DNA of 64,000 nt, taken from assembly GCF_036090055.1 (NCBI RefSeq), contig NZ_CP107970.1:436501-500500 (forward strand), written 5' to 3'. A program made the translations under genes and the position numbers. The notes under the pieces are model-generated. The model ran no database searches. It was not told the origin of the DNA and saw nothing but the letters and a program-made list of their open reading frames with translations. Positions 43,228-52,719 of this stretch are shown in pieces. The DNA is from Nocardioides sp. NBC_00368. GTDB lineage: Bacteria > Actinomycetota > Actinomycetes > Propionibacteriales > Nocardioidaceae. Position 1 is the first letter of the stretch; each line of letters begins with the position of its first letter.

Positions 43228-44511
43228 TCAGGCCCGCGCGAGCGCCTGTGCGCGCCACAGCTCGTCGCGCGGGGAGCGCCGCCGGTCCAGGCGCGCATCG
43301 AGCAGCACCCGGGCCTCGTCCCAGCGGTCGGCACGGAGCAGCGCGGCTATGCGAGCCTCCTCGATGATCTCCCGCTGCGCGTCGGAGCCGCCGAGCCGGC
43401 GGATCGAGGGCGCGAGCACGGCGAGCCGGTCGGCGGCGGCCGAGTTCTCGTCGCGCGCCATCAGTCCCAGGGCCTCGGCGAGCGGGGCGACGACGGTGGC
43501 CATCGTCGGGTGTGCGTGCCCAGCTGCCCACGACCTCAGCTCGTCGAGCGCGCCCACATCGCCGGTGGCGAGGTGGGTGACCGCGGTGTGCATGGCCAGG
43601 AACGGCGTTGCGGGCCGGATCATCGTCTCGCGGCCGGTGACACGAACGACCTCGGCGATGTCGGGGACGTCGTGCGCGCCTGGAGTGAGGGCCCAACGGA
43701 ACAGCAGCGAGCCGGAGTCGACCAGGGCCCGGCAGCCCAGCGCGTGGCCGGGCTGGAGCTGGGTCTCGTAGCGGCGGCGTACGGCATCCAGGTCGCCGAG
43801 CGAGAGCTCATGGAGCGCGGCGTGCCAGGAGAAGTGGGAGAGGGAGTCGATCTCGGCGCCGTCGCCGAGCACCCACGACGACATCCAGGAGAGGCCGGCC
43901 TCGTGGTCGCCGGTCTCGTAGTGAGCATGCGCACGGGCGTGAGCGGAGTGGCCGGCGCCCGGCTCCACCGCCAGCGAGGCGCAGGAGAGCGACATCGCGT
44001 CGTCGAAGCGGCGTTGCTCCTGACGTACGAAAGCGAGCAGGCCGGCGAACCACCAGTCGTCGCCGTAGGCGGGTGCCGCGCGCTCCACGATCGCCCACGC
44101 CTCCTCGGGCACCTCCGTGGCCCCGGCGAAGGCGATGGTCGGGACCGCGGTCGACAGGAGCAGCGCGTCTCGTGGGAACGCCGCCAGGTGGTCGATCAGC
44201 GGCCGTGGGTTGCCCCCGATGTGGGCCTCGATCGCGTGGACGTGGCTGCGCTCCCGCTCGGTCGCCCGCTGGGCGTGGAGCCGGGCCTGCCGCAGGCGCG
44301 CGTCGACATCGACCGGAGCGCACATCTCGTGTCCGAGCAGCGCGAGCGCGGCGTGGCCGAGCGCGAAGGTCGGGTCCAGGACGATCGCGGCCGCGAACGA
44401 GGACAGCGCGCCGTCACGCAGGCGAAGCACGTCGAGCAGCCCCTGGGAGTAGGCCAAGGCGGCTTCGTTGCTGGTGGTCAGTGCGTATCCATAGCGGTCA
44501 CGACAAGGCAC
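43228..44511 (-). CDS. Tetratricopeptide-repeat protein (TTC38-like)
   Basis: A 427-residue helical protein with the layout of TTC38-like TPR proteins: YGYALTTSNEAALAYSQGLLDVL, FALGHAALALLGHEM, and HARAHAHYETGDHEAGLSWMSSW in the middle. It probably mediates protein contacts; no enzyme motif is visible. TAGTAT (44518-44523) lies 6 nt before the GTG, a leaderless pattern. The gene stands alone between convergent repeats and the LacI gene. Confidence 0.8.
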   Translation of the reverse strand: MPCRDRYGYALTTSNEAALAYSQGLLDVLRLRDGALSSFAAAIVLDPTFALGHAALALLGHEMCAPVDVDARLRQARLHAQRATERERSHVHAIEAHIGGNPRPLIDHLAAFPRDALLLSTAVPTIAFAGATEVPEEAWAIVERAAPAYGDDWWFAGLLAFVRQEQRRFDDAMSLSCASLAVEPGAGHSAHARAHAHYETGDHEAGLSWMSSWVLGDGAEIDSLSHFSWHAALHELSLGDLDAVRRRYETQLQPGHALGCRALVDSGSLLFRWALTPGAHDVPDIAEVVRVTGRETMIRPATPFLAMHTAVTHLATGDVGALDELRSWAAGHAHPTMATVVAPLAEALGLMARDENSAAADRLAVLAPSIRRLGGSDAQREIIEEARIAALLRADRWDEARVLLDARLDRRRSPRDELWRAQALARA

Positions 44512-44572
44512 ATAACCATACTAGACCACTAGACTTTAAAACCGAGAGTGACGCGGCCTGATTTCCCCAGAC

Positions 44573-45607
44573 TCAGGGAGCAGAGAGCTCTCCGGAGCCG
44601 CGAGGGATGAGCCGGGTGCCGACGGTGACCGTCTGGGGCGGTCCCGCGGTGTCGCCCGCGATGCGCTGGAAGAGCAGTTGCGCGGCGGCAGCGCCCATGG
44701 CGCCGGGATCCTGGGCCACGACGGTGAGCCCGGGCTGGAGGAGGTCGCCGAGCTCGACGTCGTCGAACCCGACGAGGGCCAACCGTGTCGAGCGCCGGGC
44801 GAGCTCGCGCAGCACGCTGACGGTGGTGCGGCTGTTGCCGCAGAGCAGGGCGGTCGCCGGCGACGGCCCGGAGAGCAGCTGGTCCAGAGCGGCGGCGGTC
44901 GAGGCGGGCGACGGTGGTGCCTGGGTGACGAGCTCCTCGGCGAAGGCGATCCCGGCGGACTCCAGCGCCTCGCGGTAGCCGCGCAGCCGCTCGCCGGCAG
45001 TGTAGATCTCCGGCGCGTCGCCGATGAAGCCGATGCGGCGGTGCCCGTGGGAGAGCAGGTGCTCCACTCCGCGCCGGCTGCCACCGAGATTGTCGGTGAG
45101 GATCACGTCGGCCTCGATGTCGCCGGGCGGGCGGTCGACGAACACGACCGGGATGCCGGCCCGCATCTCGGGAAGGAGATAGGAGTGGCTCGTGCCCGCC
45201 GGCACGATGATCAGACCGTCGACGCGTCGTTCGCAGAACGCGAGCGCGAGCTCGCGCTCCCGGTCGGCGTCCTCCGCCGATGACCCGGCGAAGACCATCG
45301 TCCCGTGCTCACGGGCGACGTCCTCGACGGCGCGGGACAGGATCGAGTAGAACGGGTCGGCGACGTCCTCGAGCAGCAGCCCGACGGTGCCCGACCGCCC
45401 CTGCCGGAGGTCGCGGGCGCTGGCGTTGCGCCGGAAGCCGAGCTGAGCGATCGACTCGAGCACCGAGGCCCGGAGGTCGTCGTTGACGTTGGACTCGCCG
45501 TTGACCACGCGCGACACCGTCTTCAGGCTCACCCCGGCAGCCGCCGCGACATCCTTCATGGTCGGGCGGCGCTGCTGACGGGTCTGGTCGGACGGGGGTG
45601 ATGCCAC
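44573..45607 (-). CDS. LacI family transcriptional regulator
   Basis: A 344-residue regulator with the N-terminal HTH TMKDVAAAAGVSLKTVSRVVNGE and a periplasmic-binding-protein-like effector domain (TVGLLLEDVADPFYSIL, DGLIIVPAG, HRRIGFIGD). It is divergent from the GH92 gene. Two TGACAACG-containing palindromes between them are likely operators for autoregulation and control of the glycosidase. The effector is unknown, presumably a mannose-type sugar. Confidence 0.93.
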   Translation of the reverse strand: MASPPSDQTRQQRRPTMKDVAAAAGVSLKTVSRVVNGESNVNDDLRASVLESIAQLGFRRNASARDLRQGRSGTVGLLLEDVADPFYSILSRAVEDVAREHGTMVFAGSSAEDADRERELALAFCERRVDGLIIVPAGTSHSYLLPEMRAGIPVVFVDRPPGDIEADVILTDNLGGSRRGVEHLLSHGHRRIGFIGDAPEIYTAGERLRGYREALESAGIAFAEELVTQAPPSPASTAAALDQLLSGPSPATALLCGNSRTTVSVLRELARRSTRLALVGFDDVELGDLLQPGLTVVAQDPGAMGAAAAQLLFQRIAGDTAGPPQTVTVGTRLIPRGSGELSAP

Positions 45608-45635
45608 GTGCTCAGCGTAGACGCAGATCTCAGCG

Positions 45636-45649
45636 TGACAACGATGTCC
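45636..45649. promoter_or_regulatory. LacI-type operator 1
   Basis: TGACAACGATGTCC, differing by two bases from the perfect palindrome at 45724-45737. It lies 29 bp upstream of the lacI-type gene start. Confidence 0.6.
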
Positions 45650-45723
45650 CGAGAGATCTCACATATCGGTCCAGATCGCTGCGTTGATCGAAAACCCGCC
45701 GCACAAATCCTTCGCAAACGCGT

Positions 45724-45737
45724 TGACAACGTTGTCA
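45724..45737. promoter_or_regulatory. LacI-type operator 2
   Basis: TGACAACGTTGTCA, a perfect 14-bp palindrome with the central CG typical of LacI-family operators. It overlaps a TTGACA (45723-45728) that could be the -35 box of the GH92 gene. Confidence 0.75.
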
Positions 45738-45785
45738 TCCCACGGTTCCATCTGGGGTGGCCCCCATGTGAAGGAGATCACACCG

Positions 45786-48700
45786 ATGCACCGTTGGGAC
45801 GCACCACCCAGAACCCGAGGCCGGGCTGCCCGCCTGGCCGCGATGATCGCCGCCTCGGCGGCACTGATGGTCGGGACGAGCGGCACCGTACCCGCGTTCG
45901 CGACCCCTGAGGCACCCGAGCCGTCCGCTCCGAAGAGCGACACCGCCGACCCCCAGCGAGCCGCGGAGGGCGGTGATTGGGAGACCTCCTTCGAGGAGGA
46001 CGACCCTCAGCCCACCTGGGCCGATCTCGTCGACACCGACGAGGACGGCAACGCCCGCACCGAAGGGGTCGCCGGACCCGACGCCTTCGGCATCCCCGGC
46101 GGCATCTCCGAGCACGTCACCGGCGTGACCGCCAGCGGGGAGAACACCGGCTCCGGCGAGGGCGCGGCCGAGCTCGTCGACGGTGACATCAACACCAAGT
46201 GGCTCACCTTCGCGACCACCGGCTGGGTGCAGATCCGGCTCGACCAGCCCGTCAAGGTCGTCAGGTACGCCCTCACCTCCGCCAACGACGCGGCCGAGCG
46301 TGACCCGAAGGACTGGGTGATCCAGGGATCCACCGACGGCCAGACCTGGACGACCGTCGACACCCGCACCGGCCAGTCCTGGGACGAGCGTTTCCAGACG
46401 CGTGAGTTCGAGATCGCCTCCCCGCAGGCCTACTCCCACTACCGCATCGACATCTCCGCCAACCAGAGCGGCGGGATCATCCAGCTCGCCGAGTGGCAGC
46501 TCTCCGACGGCTCCGAGCCCCCACCGCCGCTGAAGAACATGACCAGTCACCCCGACGACGGCCCCGCCTCGGCGTACGCCGCGAAGTCGAAGGTCGGCTT
46601 CACCGGGGTGCACGCCTTCGAGTACGCCGGCAAGATCACGGCCGACAAGGGCCACTCCTACAACCGCGTCTTCGACGTCGACATCCCGGTCGGCAAGGAG
46701 ACCGAGCTGTCCTACCTGGTCTTCCCGGAGTTCATCGACGGCGACCTGAGCTACCCGAGCACCTATACGGCGGTCGACCTGGCCTTCACCGACGGCACCC
46801 TGCTCTCCGAGCTGGGCGCGCTCGATGCGCAGGGCTACGTACTGTCCCCGAAGGGTCAGGGCGAGTCGAAGTCGCTCTACACCAACCAGTGGAACAAGAA
46901 GACCTCCGTCATCGGCGAGGTCGCGGCGGGCAGGACGATCGACCGCATCCTGGTCGCCGTCGACGCGCCGAGTGGCCCGACCAAGTTCCGCGGCTGGTAC
47001 GACGACATCGCGATCACGGCCTCCCCGGAGGATCCGCAGGTCACCAGCAGCGTCGACTACGCCGTCACGACCCGTGGCACCCAGTCCAGCGGCAGCTTCT
47101 CGCGGGGCAACAACATCCCGGCCACCGCGGTCCCGCACGGCTTCAACTTCTGGGCGCCGATGACCAACGCCGGCTCGCTGTCCTGGTTCTATCGCTACCA
47201 CCAGGACAACGACGCCCAGAACCGGACCAGCCTGCAGGCGCTGACGCTGAGCCACGAGACCAGCCCGTGGATGGGTGACCGGCAGACCTTCCAGGTGATG
47301 CCGTCCTCCGCCGAGGGCGTTCCCGACCCGGGCCGCAAGGCACGCGCGCTCACCTTCGAGCACGACAACGAGACCGCCCGGCCCTACTACTACAAGGTCG
47401 GTTTCGACAACGGTCAGAGCGCCGAGATCGCCCCGACCGACCACGCCGCCGTGTTCCGGTTCACCTACCCCGGTGACTCCGCGCGGCTGGTGTTCGACAA
47501 CGTCAACAACAACGGCGGGCTCACCCTCGACCAGGCCAACGGGACGCTGTCCGGCTTCACCGACACCCGCAGCGGCCTGTCCAACGGCGCCACGAGGATG
47601 TACGTCTACGCGACCTTCGACCAGCCCGTCATCGGCGGGGGCAAGTACGCCACCGGCGAGCGCCCCGACGTACAGGGCCATCTCGCGTTCGACGCCGGCG
47701 CGGACCGGACGGTGACGATGCGCATCGCCACCAGCCTGATCGGCATCGACCAGGCGAAGAGGAACCTCGAGCTCGAGATCGCCGACGACGACTTCGAGAC
47801 CGTGAAGGAGAAGGCGAAGGCGCTGTGGCAGGACAAGCTCGACGTCCTCGACATCCAGGGCGCGACCAAGGACCAGAGAACGACCGTCTACTCCAACCTC
47901 GCCCGCCTGTTCCTCTACCCCAACTCGGGCCACGAGAACACCGGCACCGAGGAGGAGCCGGTGTGGAAGCACGCCGTGCAGTCCACCTCCGGTGACACCA
48001 ACCCGCCGGGCACCACGCCCACCCACACCGGGGCCGAGATCAAGGACGGCAAGGTCTATGTGAACAACGGCTTCTGGGACACCTACCGCACCACCTGGGC
48101 GGCCTACTCGCTCCTGGAGCCGAGCCAGGCGGCCGAGATGGTCAACGGCTTCGTGCAGCAGTACAAGGACAACGGCTGGATCTCGCGCTGGTCCTCGCCG
48201 GGCTACGCCAACCTGATGACCGGGACCAGCTCGGACGTCTCCTTCGCCGACGCGTACGTCAAGGGTGTCGAGGGCATCGACGCGGAGGCTGCCTACGCGG
48301 CCGCCGTGAAGAACGCCACGGTCCGTCCGCCGGGCTCCGCGACCAACTCCAACGTCGGCCGCAAGGGCATGCAGACCTCGGTGTTCCTCGGCTACACGCC
48401 CGCGGCTGTGAGCGAGGGCGTCTCCTGGGGGCTCGAGGGCTACATCAACGACTACGGCATCGGGAACATGGCCGCGAAGCTCGCAGCACGCGACGGGATC
48501 TCCAGCGCCGAGAGGAAGCGGCTGAAGGAGGAGTCGGAGTACTTCCTCGGCCGGGCCCGCAACTACGTCAACACCTTCGACACCAAGGTGGGCTTCTTCC
48601 AGGGCCGCAACGCCGACGGCACCTTCAAGAAGTCGCCGGCGGACTACAACCCGCTGGTGTGGGGAAGCGACCACGACTACACCGAGACCAACGGCTGGAA

Positions 48701-49769
48701 CTTCGCCTTCCACACCCCGCAGGACGGCCAGGGCCTGGCCAACCTCTACGGCGGTCGTGGCGGGCTCGCGAAGAAGCTGGACACCTTCTTCGCGACCCCG
48801 GAGACGGGGGAGTACCCGGGCTCCTACGGCGGCATCATCCACGAGATCCGGGAGGCCCGTGACGTACGTATGGGGCAGTGGGGCTTCTCCAACCAGGTCA
48901 GCCACCACATCCCGTGGATGTACAGCTACACCGGCCAGCCCTGGAAGACGCAGGAGATCGTCCGCGAGACCCTGCGTCGGATGTACACCGGCTCCGAGAT
49001 CGGGCAGGGCTACGCCGGTGACGAGGACAACGGCGAGACCTCGGCGTGGCACCTGTTCGCCTCGCTCGGCCTCTACCCGCTCCAGATGGGCAGCGAGAAC
49101 CTCGTGCTCGGCTCGCCGTTGTTCACCGAGGCAACCCTCCACCTCGAGGGCGGCAAGGACCTGGTGATCAAGGCGCCCGACAACTCCACCGAGAACATCT
49201 ACGTGCAGGGCGTCACCATCGACGGCAAGGCCTGGGACAAGACGTACGTCTCCCACAAGGAGCTCGCCGACGGCGGCACCATCGAGTTCGACATGGGCCC
49301 GAGGCCGTCGCGCTGGGGCACCTCGCCGAGCGCCGTGCCGCCGTCGCTGACCACCGGCTCGGAGCCGGCCAGGCCGATCGCCGACAAGTCGGGTGCAGGC
49401 AGGGGCACGGTCACCGCCAGCGGGAACGACGGCGAGACGCTGGTCGACAACGACTCCGGGACGCAGACGACCGTGGCCGGCGACGGCTGGGTGGAGTACC
49501 GGTTCTCCGGGACCAAGGTGCCGGTGTCGTTCTACACCCTCACCAACGGCGCCGACGGCCGCTCGCCGAGGGGCTGGGTCGTCAAGGGATCCAACGACGG
49601 CACCGACTGGAAGGTCCTCGACCGGCGCTCGGGCGAGAAGTTCGACTGGCAGCAGGCCACCCGTCCGTTCAAGCTCGAGTCGGAGTCGAGGTTCAACCGG
49701 ATCCGGATCGAGTTCACCGGGCCGGCCGCGGAGCCGATCACGCTCGCGGAGGTGGAGCTGCTGGGCTGA
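45786..49769 (+). CDS. Secreted GH92 glycoside hydrolase (alpha-mannosidase family) with two discoidin domains
   Basis: A 1327-residue exported enzyme. The signal peptide covers about residues 1-40 (AAMIAASAALMVGTSGTVPAFA). A F5/8-type discoidin/CBM32 domain follows (about 115-240, DGDINTKWLTFATTGWVQIRL), then the GH92 N-terminal beta domain and the catalytic region with DTYRTTWAAYSLLEP, GYAGDEDNGETSAWHLFASLGLYP (catalytic acid region) and GSPLFTEATLHL, and a second discoidin domain at the end (DNDSGTQTTVAGDGWVEYRF). It should release mannose from mannan or N-glycans. AAGGAG lies 9 nt before the ATG. Controlled by the divergent LacI regulator. Confidence 0.92.
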   Translation: MHRWDAPPRTRGRAARLAAMIAASAALMVGTSGTVPAFATPEAPEPSAPKSDTADPQRAAEGGDWETSFEEDDPQPTWADLVDTDEDGNARTEGVAGPDAFGIPGGISEHVTGVTASGENTGSGEGAAELVDGDINTKWLTFATTGWVQIRLDQPVKVVRYALTSANDAAERDPKDWVIQGSTDGQTWTTVDTRTGQSWDERFQTREFEIASPQAYSHYRIDISANQSGGIIQLAEWQLSDGSEPPPPLKNMTSHPDDGPASAYAAKSKVGFTGVHAFEYAGKITADKGHSYNRVFDVDIPVGKETELSYLVFPEFIDGDLSYPSTYTAVDLAFTDGTLLSELGALDAQGYVLSPKGQGESKSLYTNQWNKKTSVIGEVAAGRTIDRILVAVDAPSGPTKFRGWYDDIAITASPEDPQVTSSVDYAVTTRGTQSSGSFSRGNNIPATAVPHGFNFWAPMTNAGSLSWFYRYHQDNDAQNRTSLQALTLSHETSPWMGDRQTFQVMPSSAEGVPDPGRKARALTFEHDNETARPYYYKVGFDNGQSAEIAPTDHAAVFRFTYPGDSARLVFDNVNNNGGLTLDQANGTLSGFTDTRSGLSNGATRMYVYATFDQPVIGGGKYATGERPDVQGHLAFDAGADRTVTMRIATSLIGIDQAKRNLELEIADDDFETVKEKAKALWQDKLDVLDIQGATKDQRTTVYSNLARLFLYPNSGHENTGTEEEPVWKHAVQSTSGDTNPPGTTPTHTGAEIKDGKVYVNNGFWDTYRTTWAAYSLLEPSQAAEMVNGFVQQYKDNGWISRWSSPGYANLMTGTSSDVSFADAYVKGVEGIDAEAAYAAAVKNATVRPPGSATNSNVGRKGMQTSVFLGYTPAAVSEGVSWGLEGYINDYGIGNMAAKLAARDGISSAERKRLKEESEYFLGRARNYVNTFDTKVGFFQGRNADGTFKKSPADYNPLVWGSDHDYTETNGWNFAFHTPQDGQGLANLYGGRGGLAKKLDTFFATPETGEYPGSYGGIIHEIREARDVRMGQWGFSNQVSHHIPWMYSYTGQPWKTQEIVRETLRRMYTGSEIGQGYAGDEDNGETSAWHLFASLGLYPLQMGSENLVLGSPLFTEATLHLEGGKDLVIKAPDNSTENIYVQGVTIDGKAWDKTYVSHKELADGGTIEFDMGPRPSRWGTSPSAVPPSLTTGSEPARPIADKSGAGRGTVTASGNDGETLVDNDSGTQTTVAGDGWVEYRFSGTKVPVSFYTLTNGADGRSPRGWVVKGSNDGTDWKVLDRRSGEKFDWQQATRPFKLESESRFNRIRIEFTGPAAEPITLAEVELLG

Positions 49770-49788
49770 CGCCTGCTCGACGGCACGA

Positions 49789-49822
49789 CGATGCCCGGTC
49801 GGATCAAGCCGGCCGGGCATCG
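49789..49822. terminator. Hairpin after GH92 gene
   Basis: CGATGCCCGG (49789-49798) and CCGGGCATCG (49813-49822) form a 10-bp stem 20 bp after the stop codon. Confidence 0.7.
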
Positions 49823-49872
49823 CCCGTGCTGCCTGCGAGGAGACTGTCGGTGCCCGCTACTAGGGTTGGGAC

Positions 49873-51849
49873 GTGCCCGATCCGCAGAGCTATCGCCCCA
49901 AAGCTGGAGACATCCCCACCCAGCCCGGGGTCTACCGGTTCCGCGACCCCAAGGGGCGGGTGATCTACGTCGGCAAGGCGATCAACCTGCGCCAGCGGCT
50001 CGCGAACTACTTCCAGCCGATCCCGTCGCTGCACCCCCGCACGGCGACCATGGTCACCACCGCGGCCAGCGTCGAGTGGACGACGGTCAACAACGACATC
50101 GAGGCGCTCCAGCTCGAATACACCTGGATCAAGGAGTTCGACCCGCGGTTCAACGTCAAGTACCGCGACGACAAGTCCTACCCCTGGCTCGCGGTCACCG
50201 TCGGCGAGGAGTTCCCGCGGGTGATGGTCGGTCGCGGCGCGAAGCGCAAGGGCACCCGCTACTTCGGCCCCTACGGCCACGCCTGGGCGATCCGCGAGAC
50301 CGTCGACATCCTGCTGCGCGTCTTCCCGATGCGCTCGTGCAGCAACGGCGTCTTCAAGCGCTCCCAGCAGATCGGCCGGCCCTGCCTGCTCGGCTACATC
50401 GACAAGTGCACCGCGCCCTGCGTCGGCAACATCTCGCCCGAGGAGCACCGCGAGATCGTCGACGACTTCTGCGACTTCATGGCCGGCCACACCACGACCT
50501 TCACGAAGCGGATCGAGAAGGAGATGTACGCCGCCTCCGAGGCTCTCGACTTCGAGAAGGCCGCGCGGCTGCGGGACGACCTGGCCGCGATGCAGCGCGC
50601 CCTGGAGAAGCAGGCCGTGGTGCTCGGCGACGGCGCCGACGCCGACGTGATCGCCCTGGCCGAGGACCCGCTCGAGGTCGGCGTGCAGATCTTCTACGTA
50701 CGCGGCGGCCGGATCAAGGGTCAGCGCGGCTGGGTCGCCGACCGGATGGACGATGCCGACACCGCCGGCCTCGTCGAGCACTTCCTGCTCCAGCTCTACG
50801 CCGGCGAGGACGCTGAGGCGATCCCGCGCGAGATCCTGGTTCCGGCGCTGCCGCCCGACCACGAGACCCTCGAGGAGCTCCTCTCCGACGTCCGCAAGGC
50901 GAAGGTCCGGATCCGGGTCCCGCAGCGCGGCGACAAGAAGACCCTGCAGGAGACGGTGGCGAAGAACGCCGAGCAGGCCCTCGCGCTCCACAAGACCAAG
51001 CGGGCCAGCGATCTGACCACCCGCAACCGGGCGCTGGAGGAGATCCAGGAGGCGCTGGAGCTCGACGAGGTGCCGCTGCGGATCGAGTGCTACGACATCT
51101 CCCACCTGCAGGGCACCGAGATCGTGGCCAGCATGGTCGTCTTCGAGGACGGCCTGGCCCGCAAGTCGGAGTATCGGCGGTTCATCATCAAGGGCCAGGA
51201 CGGCTCCGACGACGTCCGGGCGATGCACGAGGTGATCACCCGGCGGTTCAAGCGGCTCCTCGACGAGCAGTCGACGTCGATCGTGTCCACCGAGGTCGAA
51301 GGCGCCAACGGGCCGATGCTGGTCGATCCGGAGACCGGCCGGCCCCGCAAGTTCGCCTACGCCCCGGGCCTGGTCGTCGTCGACGGCGGCGCGCCTCAGG
51401 TCGCCGCCGCCCAGCGGGCCCTGGCCGAGCTCGGCATCGACGACATCCCGGTCGTGGGTCTGGCCAAGCGCCTGGAGGAGGTCTGGGTGCCGGACGAGGA
51501 GGACCCGGTCATCCTGCCGCGGTCCTCGGAAGGGCTCTACCTGCTGCAGCGGGTCCGTGACGAGGCGCACCGGTTCGCGATCACCCATCACCGCGGCCGG
51601 CGCAGCAAGTCGATGGTGGAGAGCCTGCTCGACGACGTACCCGGGCTCGGCGAGGTGCGCCGCAAGACTCTGATGAAGCACTTCGGCTCGCTGAAGAAGC
51701 TCCGCGCCGCGACCGCCGAGGAGATCGCCCTGGTGCCGGGCATCGGCCCTGCCACCGCGACAGCGATCAAGACCGCTGTGGAGCAGACGGCCAGGAATGG
51801 CAAGGTTAGCGGCATCAACGTCACCACCGGCGAGATCATCGAGGAGTAG
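49873..51849 (+). CDS. uvrC: Excinuclease ABC subunit C
   Basis: A 658-residue UvrC with the GIY-YIG nuclease (PGVYRFRDPKGRVIYVGKA, residues about 17-35), the UVR segment LDFEKAARLRDDLAAMQRAL, the RNase H-like nuclease (RIECYDISHLQGTEIVASMVVF) and C-terminal helix-hairpin-helix motifs (VPGLGEVRRKTLM, VPGIGPATATAI). It cuts on both sides of the lesion. TAGGGT (49861-49866) lies 6 nt before the GTG, so the mRNA may be leaderless. It begins the conserved uvrC-rapZ-yvcK-whiA cluster. Confidence 0.98.
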   Translation: MPDPQSYRPKAGDIPTQPGVYRFRDPKGRVIYVGKAINLRQRLANYFQPIPSLHPRTATMVTTAASVEWTTVNNDIEALQLEYTWIKEFDPRFNVKYRDDKSYPWLAVTVGEEFPRVMVGRGAKRKGTRYFGPYGHAWAIRETVDILLRVFPMRSCSNGVFKRSQQIGRPCLLGYIDKCTAPCVGNISPEEHREIVDDFCDFMAGHTTTFTKRIEKEMYAASEALDFEKAARLRDDLAAMQRALEKQAVVLGDGADADVIALAEDPLEVGVQIFYVRGGRIKGQRGWVADRMDDADTAGLVEHFLLQLYAGEDAEAIPREILVPALPPDHETLEELLSDVRKAKVRIRVPQRGDKKTLQETVAKNAEQALALHKTKRASDLTTRNRALEEIQEALELDEVPLRIECYDISHLQGTEIVASMVVFEDGLARKSEYRRFIIKGQDGSDDVRAMHEVITRRFKRLLDEQSTSIVSTEVEGANGPMLVDPETGRPRKFAYAPGLVVVDGGAPQVAAAQRALAELGIDDIPVVGLAKRLEEVWVPDEEDPVILPRSSEGLYLLQRVRDEAHRFAITHHRGRRSKSMVESLLDDVPGLGEVRRKTLMKHFGSLKKLRAATAEEIALVPGIGPATATAIKTAVEQTARNGKVSGINVTTGEIIEE

Positions 51850-51852
51850 GTC

Positions 51853-52719
51853 ATGCACAAGGGGGAGGTCGTCGTCATCACCGGCATGACCGGTGCCGGG
51901 CGGAGCACCGCCGCCAAGGAGCTGGAGGATCTCGGCTACTACGTCGTCGACAACCTGCCGCCGAGCCTGCTGCCGCAGGTCGTCGAGCGGGTCGACGCGG
52001 CCCGGGGCCCGGAGCAGCCGGTGGCGGTCGTGACCGACGTACGTTCCGGCTCGTTCTTCGCCGAGCTCGAGGAGATCGTGGCCAAGAAGGCCACCGGGCG
52101 GCGTACGACGCTGGTGTTCCTCGACGCTGCCGACGACACGCTCGTGCGCCGTCAGGAGGCGGCCCGGCGGCCCCACCCGATGCAGCGGGGCAACGAGCGG
52201 CTGCTGGACGCGCTCGAGCGCGAGCGGGTGGTGCTGGCCAGCCTGCGCGGCGCCGCCGACCTGGTCATCGACACGACCCAGCTCAACGTGCACCAGCTCA
52301 CCGCCCGGATCGCGGAGGCGTTCGGCACCCCGGAGCGGACGACCCTGAAGGTGTCGGTGGTGAGCTTCGGGTTCAAGTACGGGATCCCGGTCGACGCCGA
52401 CTTCATGGCCGACATGCGGTTCCTGCCGAATCCTCACTGGGTTCCCGAACTGAAGGACGGCAACGGACGCGACAATCCCGACGTCGCCGCCTATGTCTAC
52501 TCACGTCCTGGTGCGGAGGAGTTCCTGAGCGGGTATGTTCCGGTGCTCATCGGAGTGACCAAGGGCTATCTCCACGAAGGAAAGAGGTTCATGCGCGTGG
52601 CGATCGGGTGCACGGGTGGCAAGCACCGCAGCGTGGCGATGGCGGAGGAGATCTCCAGGCGGCTGCGAGATGCCGGCCTGGATGCGAAGGCGATCCACCG
52701 AGACCTCGGGCGGGAGTGA
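51853..52719 (+). CDS. rapZ: RNase adapter/nucleotide-binding protein RapZ (YvcJ)
   Basis: A 288-residue P-loop protein with Walker A GMTGAGRSTAAKEL (residues about 12-25), DVRSGSFF, and the C-terminal domain FKYGIPVDADFMADMRFLPNPHW, GCTGGKHRSVAMAE. Homologues bind GTP/ATP and, in E. coli, a small RNA controlling glmS; the role in actinobacteria is less clear. It starts 3 bp after uvrC and ends in a GTGA overlap with the next gene. Confidence 0.95.
   Translation: MHKGEVVVITGMTGAGRSTAAKELEDLGYYVVDNLPPSLLPQVVERVDAARGPEQPVAVVTDVRSGSFFAELEEIVAKKATGRRTTLVFLDAADDTLVRRQEAARRPHPMQRGNERLLDALERERVVLASLRGAADLVIDTTQLNVHQLTARIAEAFGTPERTTLKVSVVSFGFKYGIPVDADFMADMRFLPNPHWVPELKDGNGRDNPDVAAYVYSRPGAEEFLSGYVPVLIGVTKGYLHEGKRFMRVAIGCTGGKHRSVAMAEEISRRLRDAGLDAKAIHRDLGRE

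Noticed and set aside
45735..49820. 1361-codon minus-strand frame opposite the GH92 gene
   Set aside because: Antisense artefact of third-position GC; no motif, no start signal, and the plus strand encodes a recognised enzyme.
49804..52437. 877-codon minus-strand frame opposite uvrC and rapZ
   Set aside because: Same antisense artefact; both plus-strand genes carry complete family motifs.
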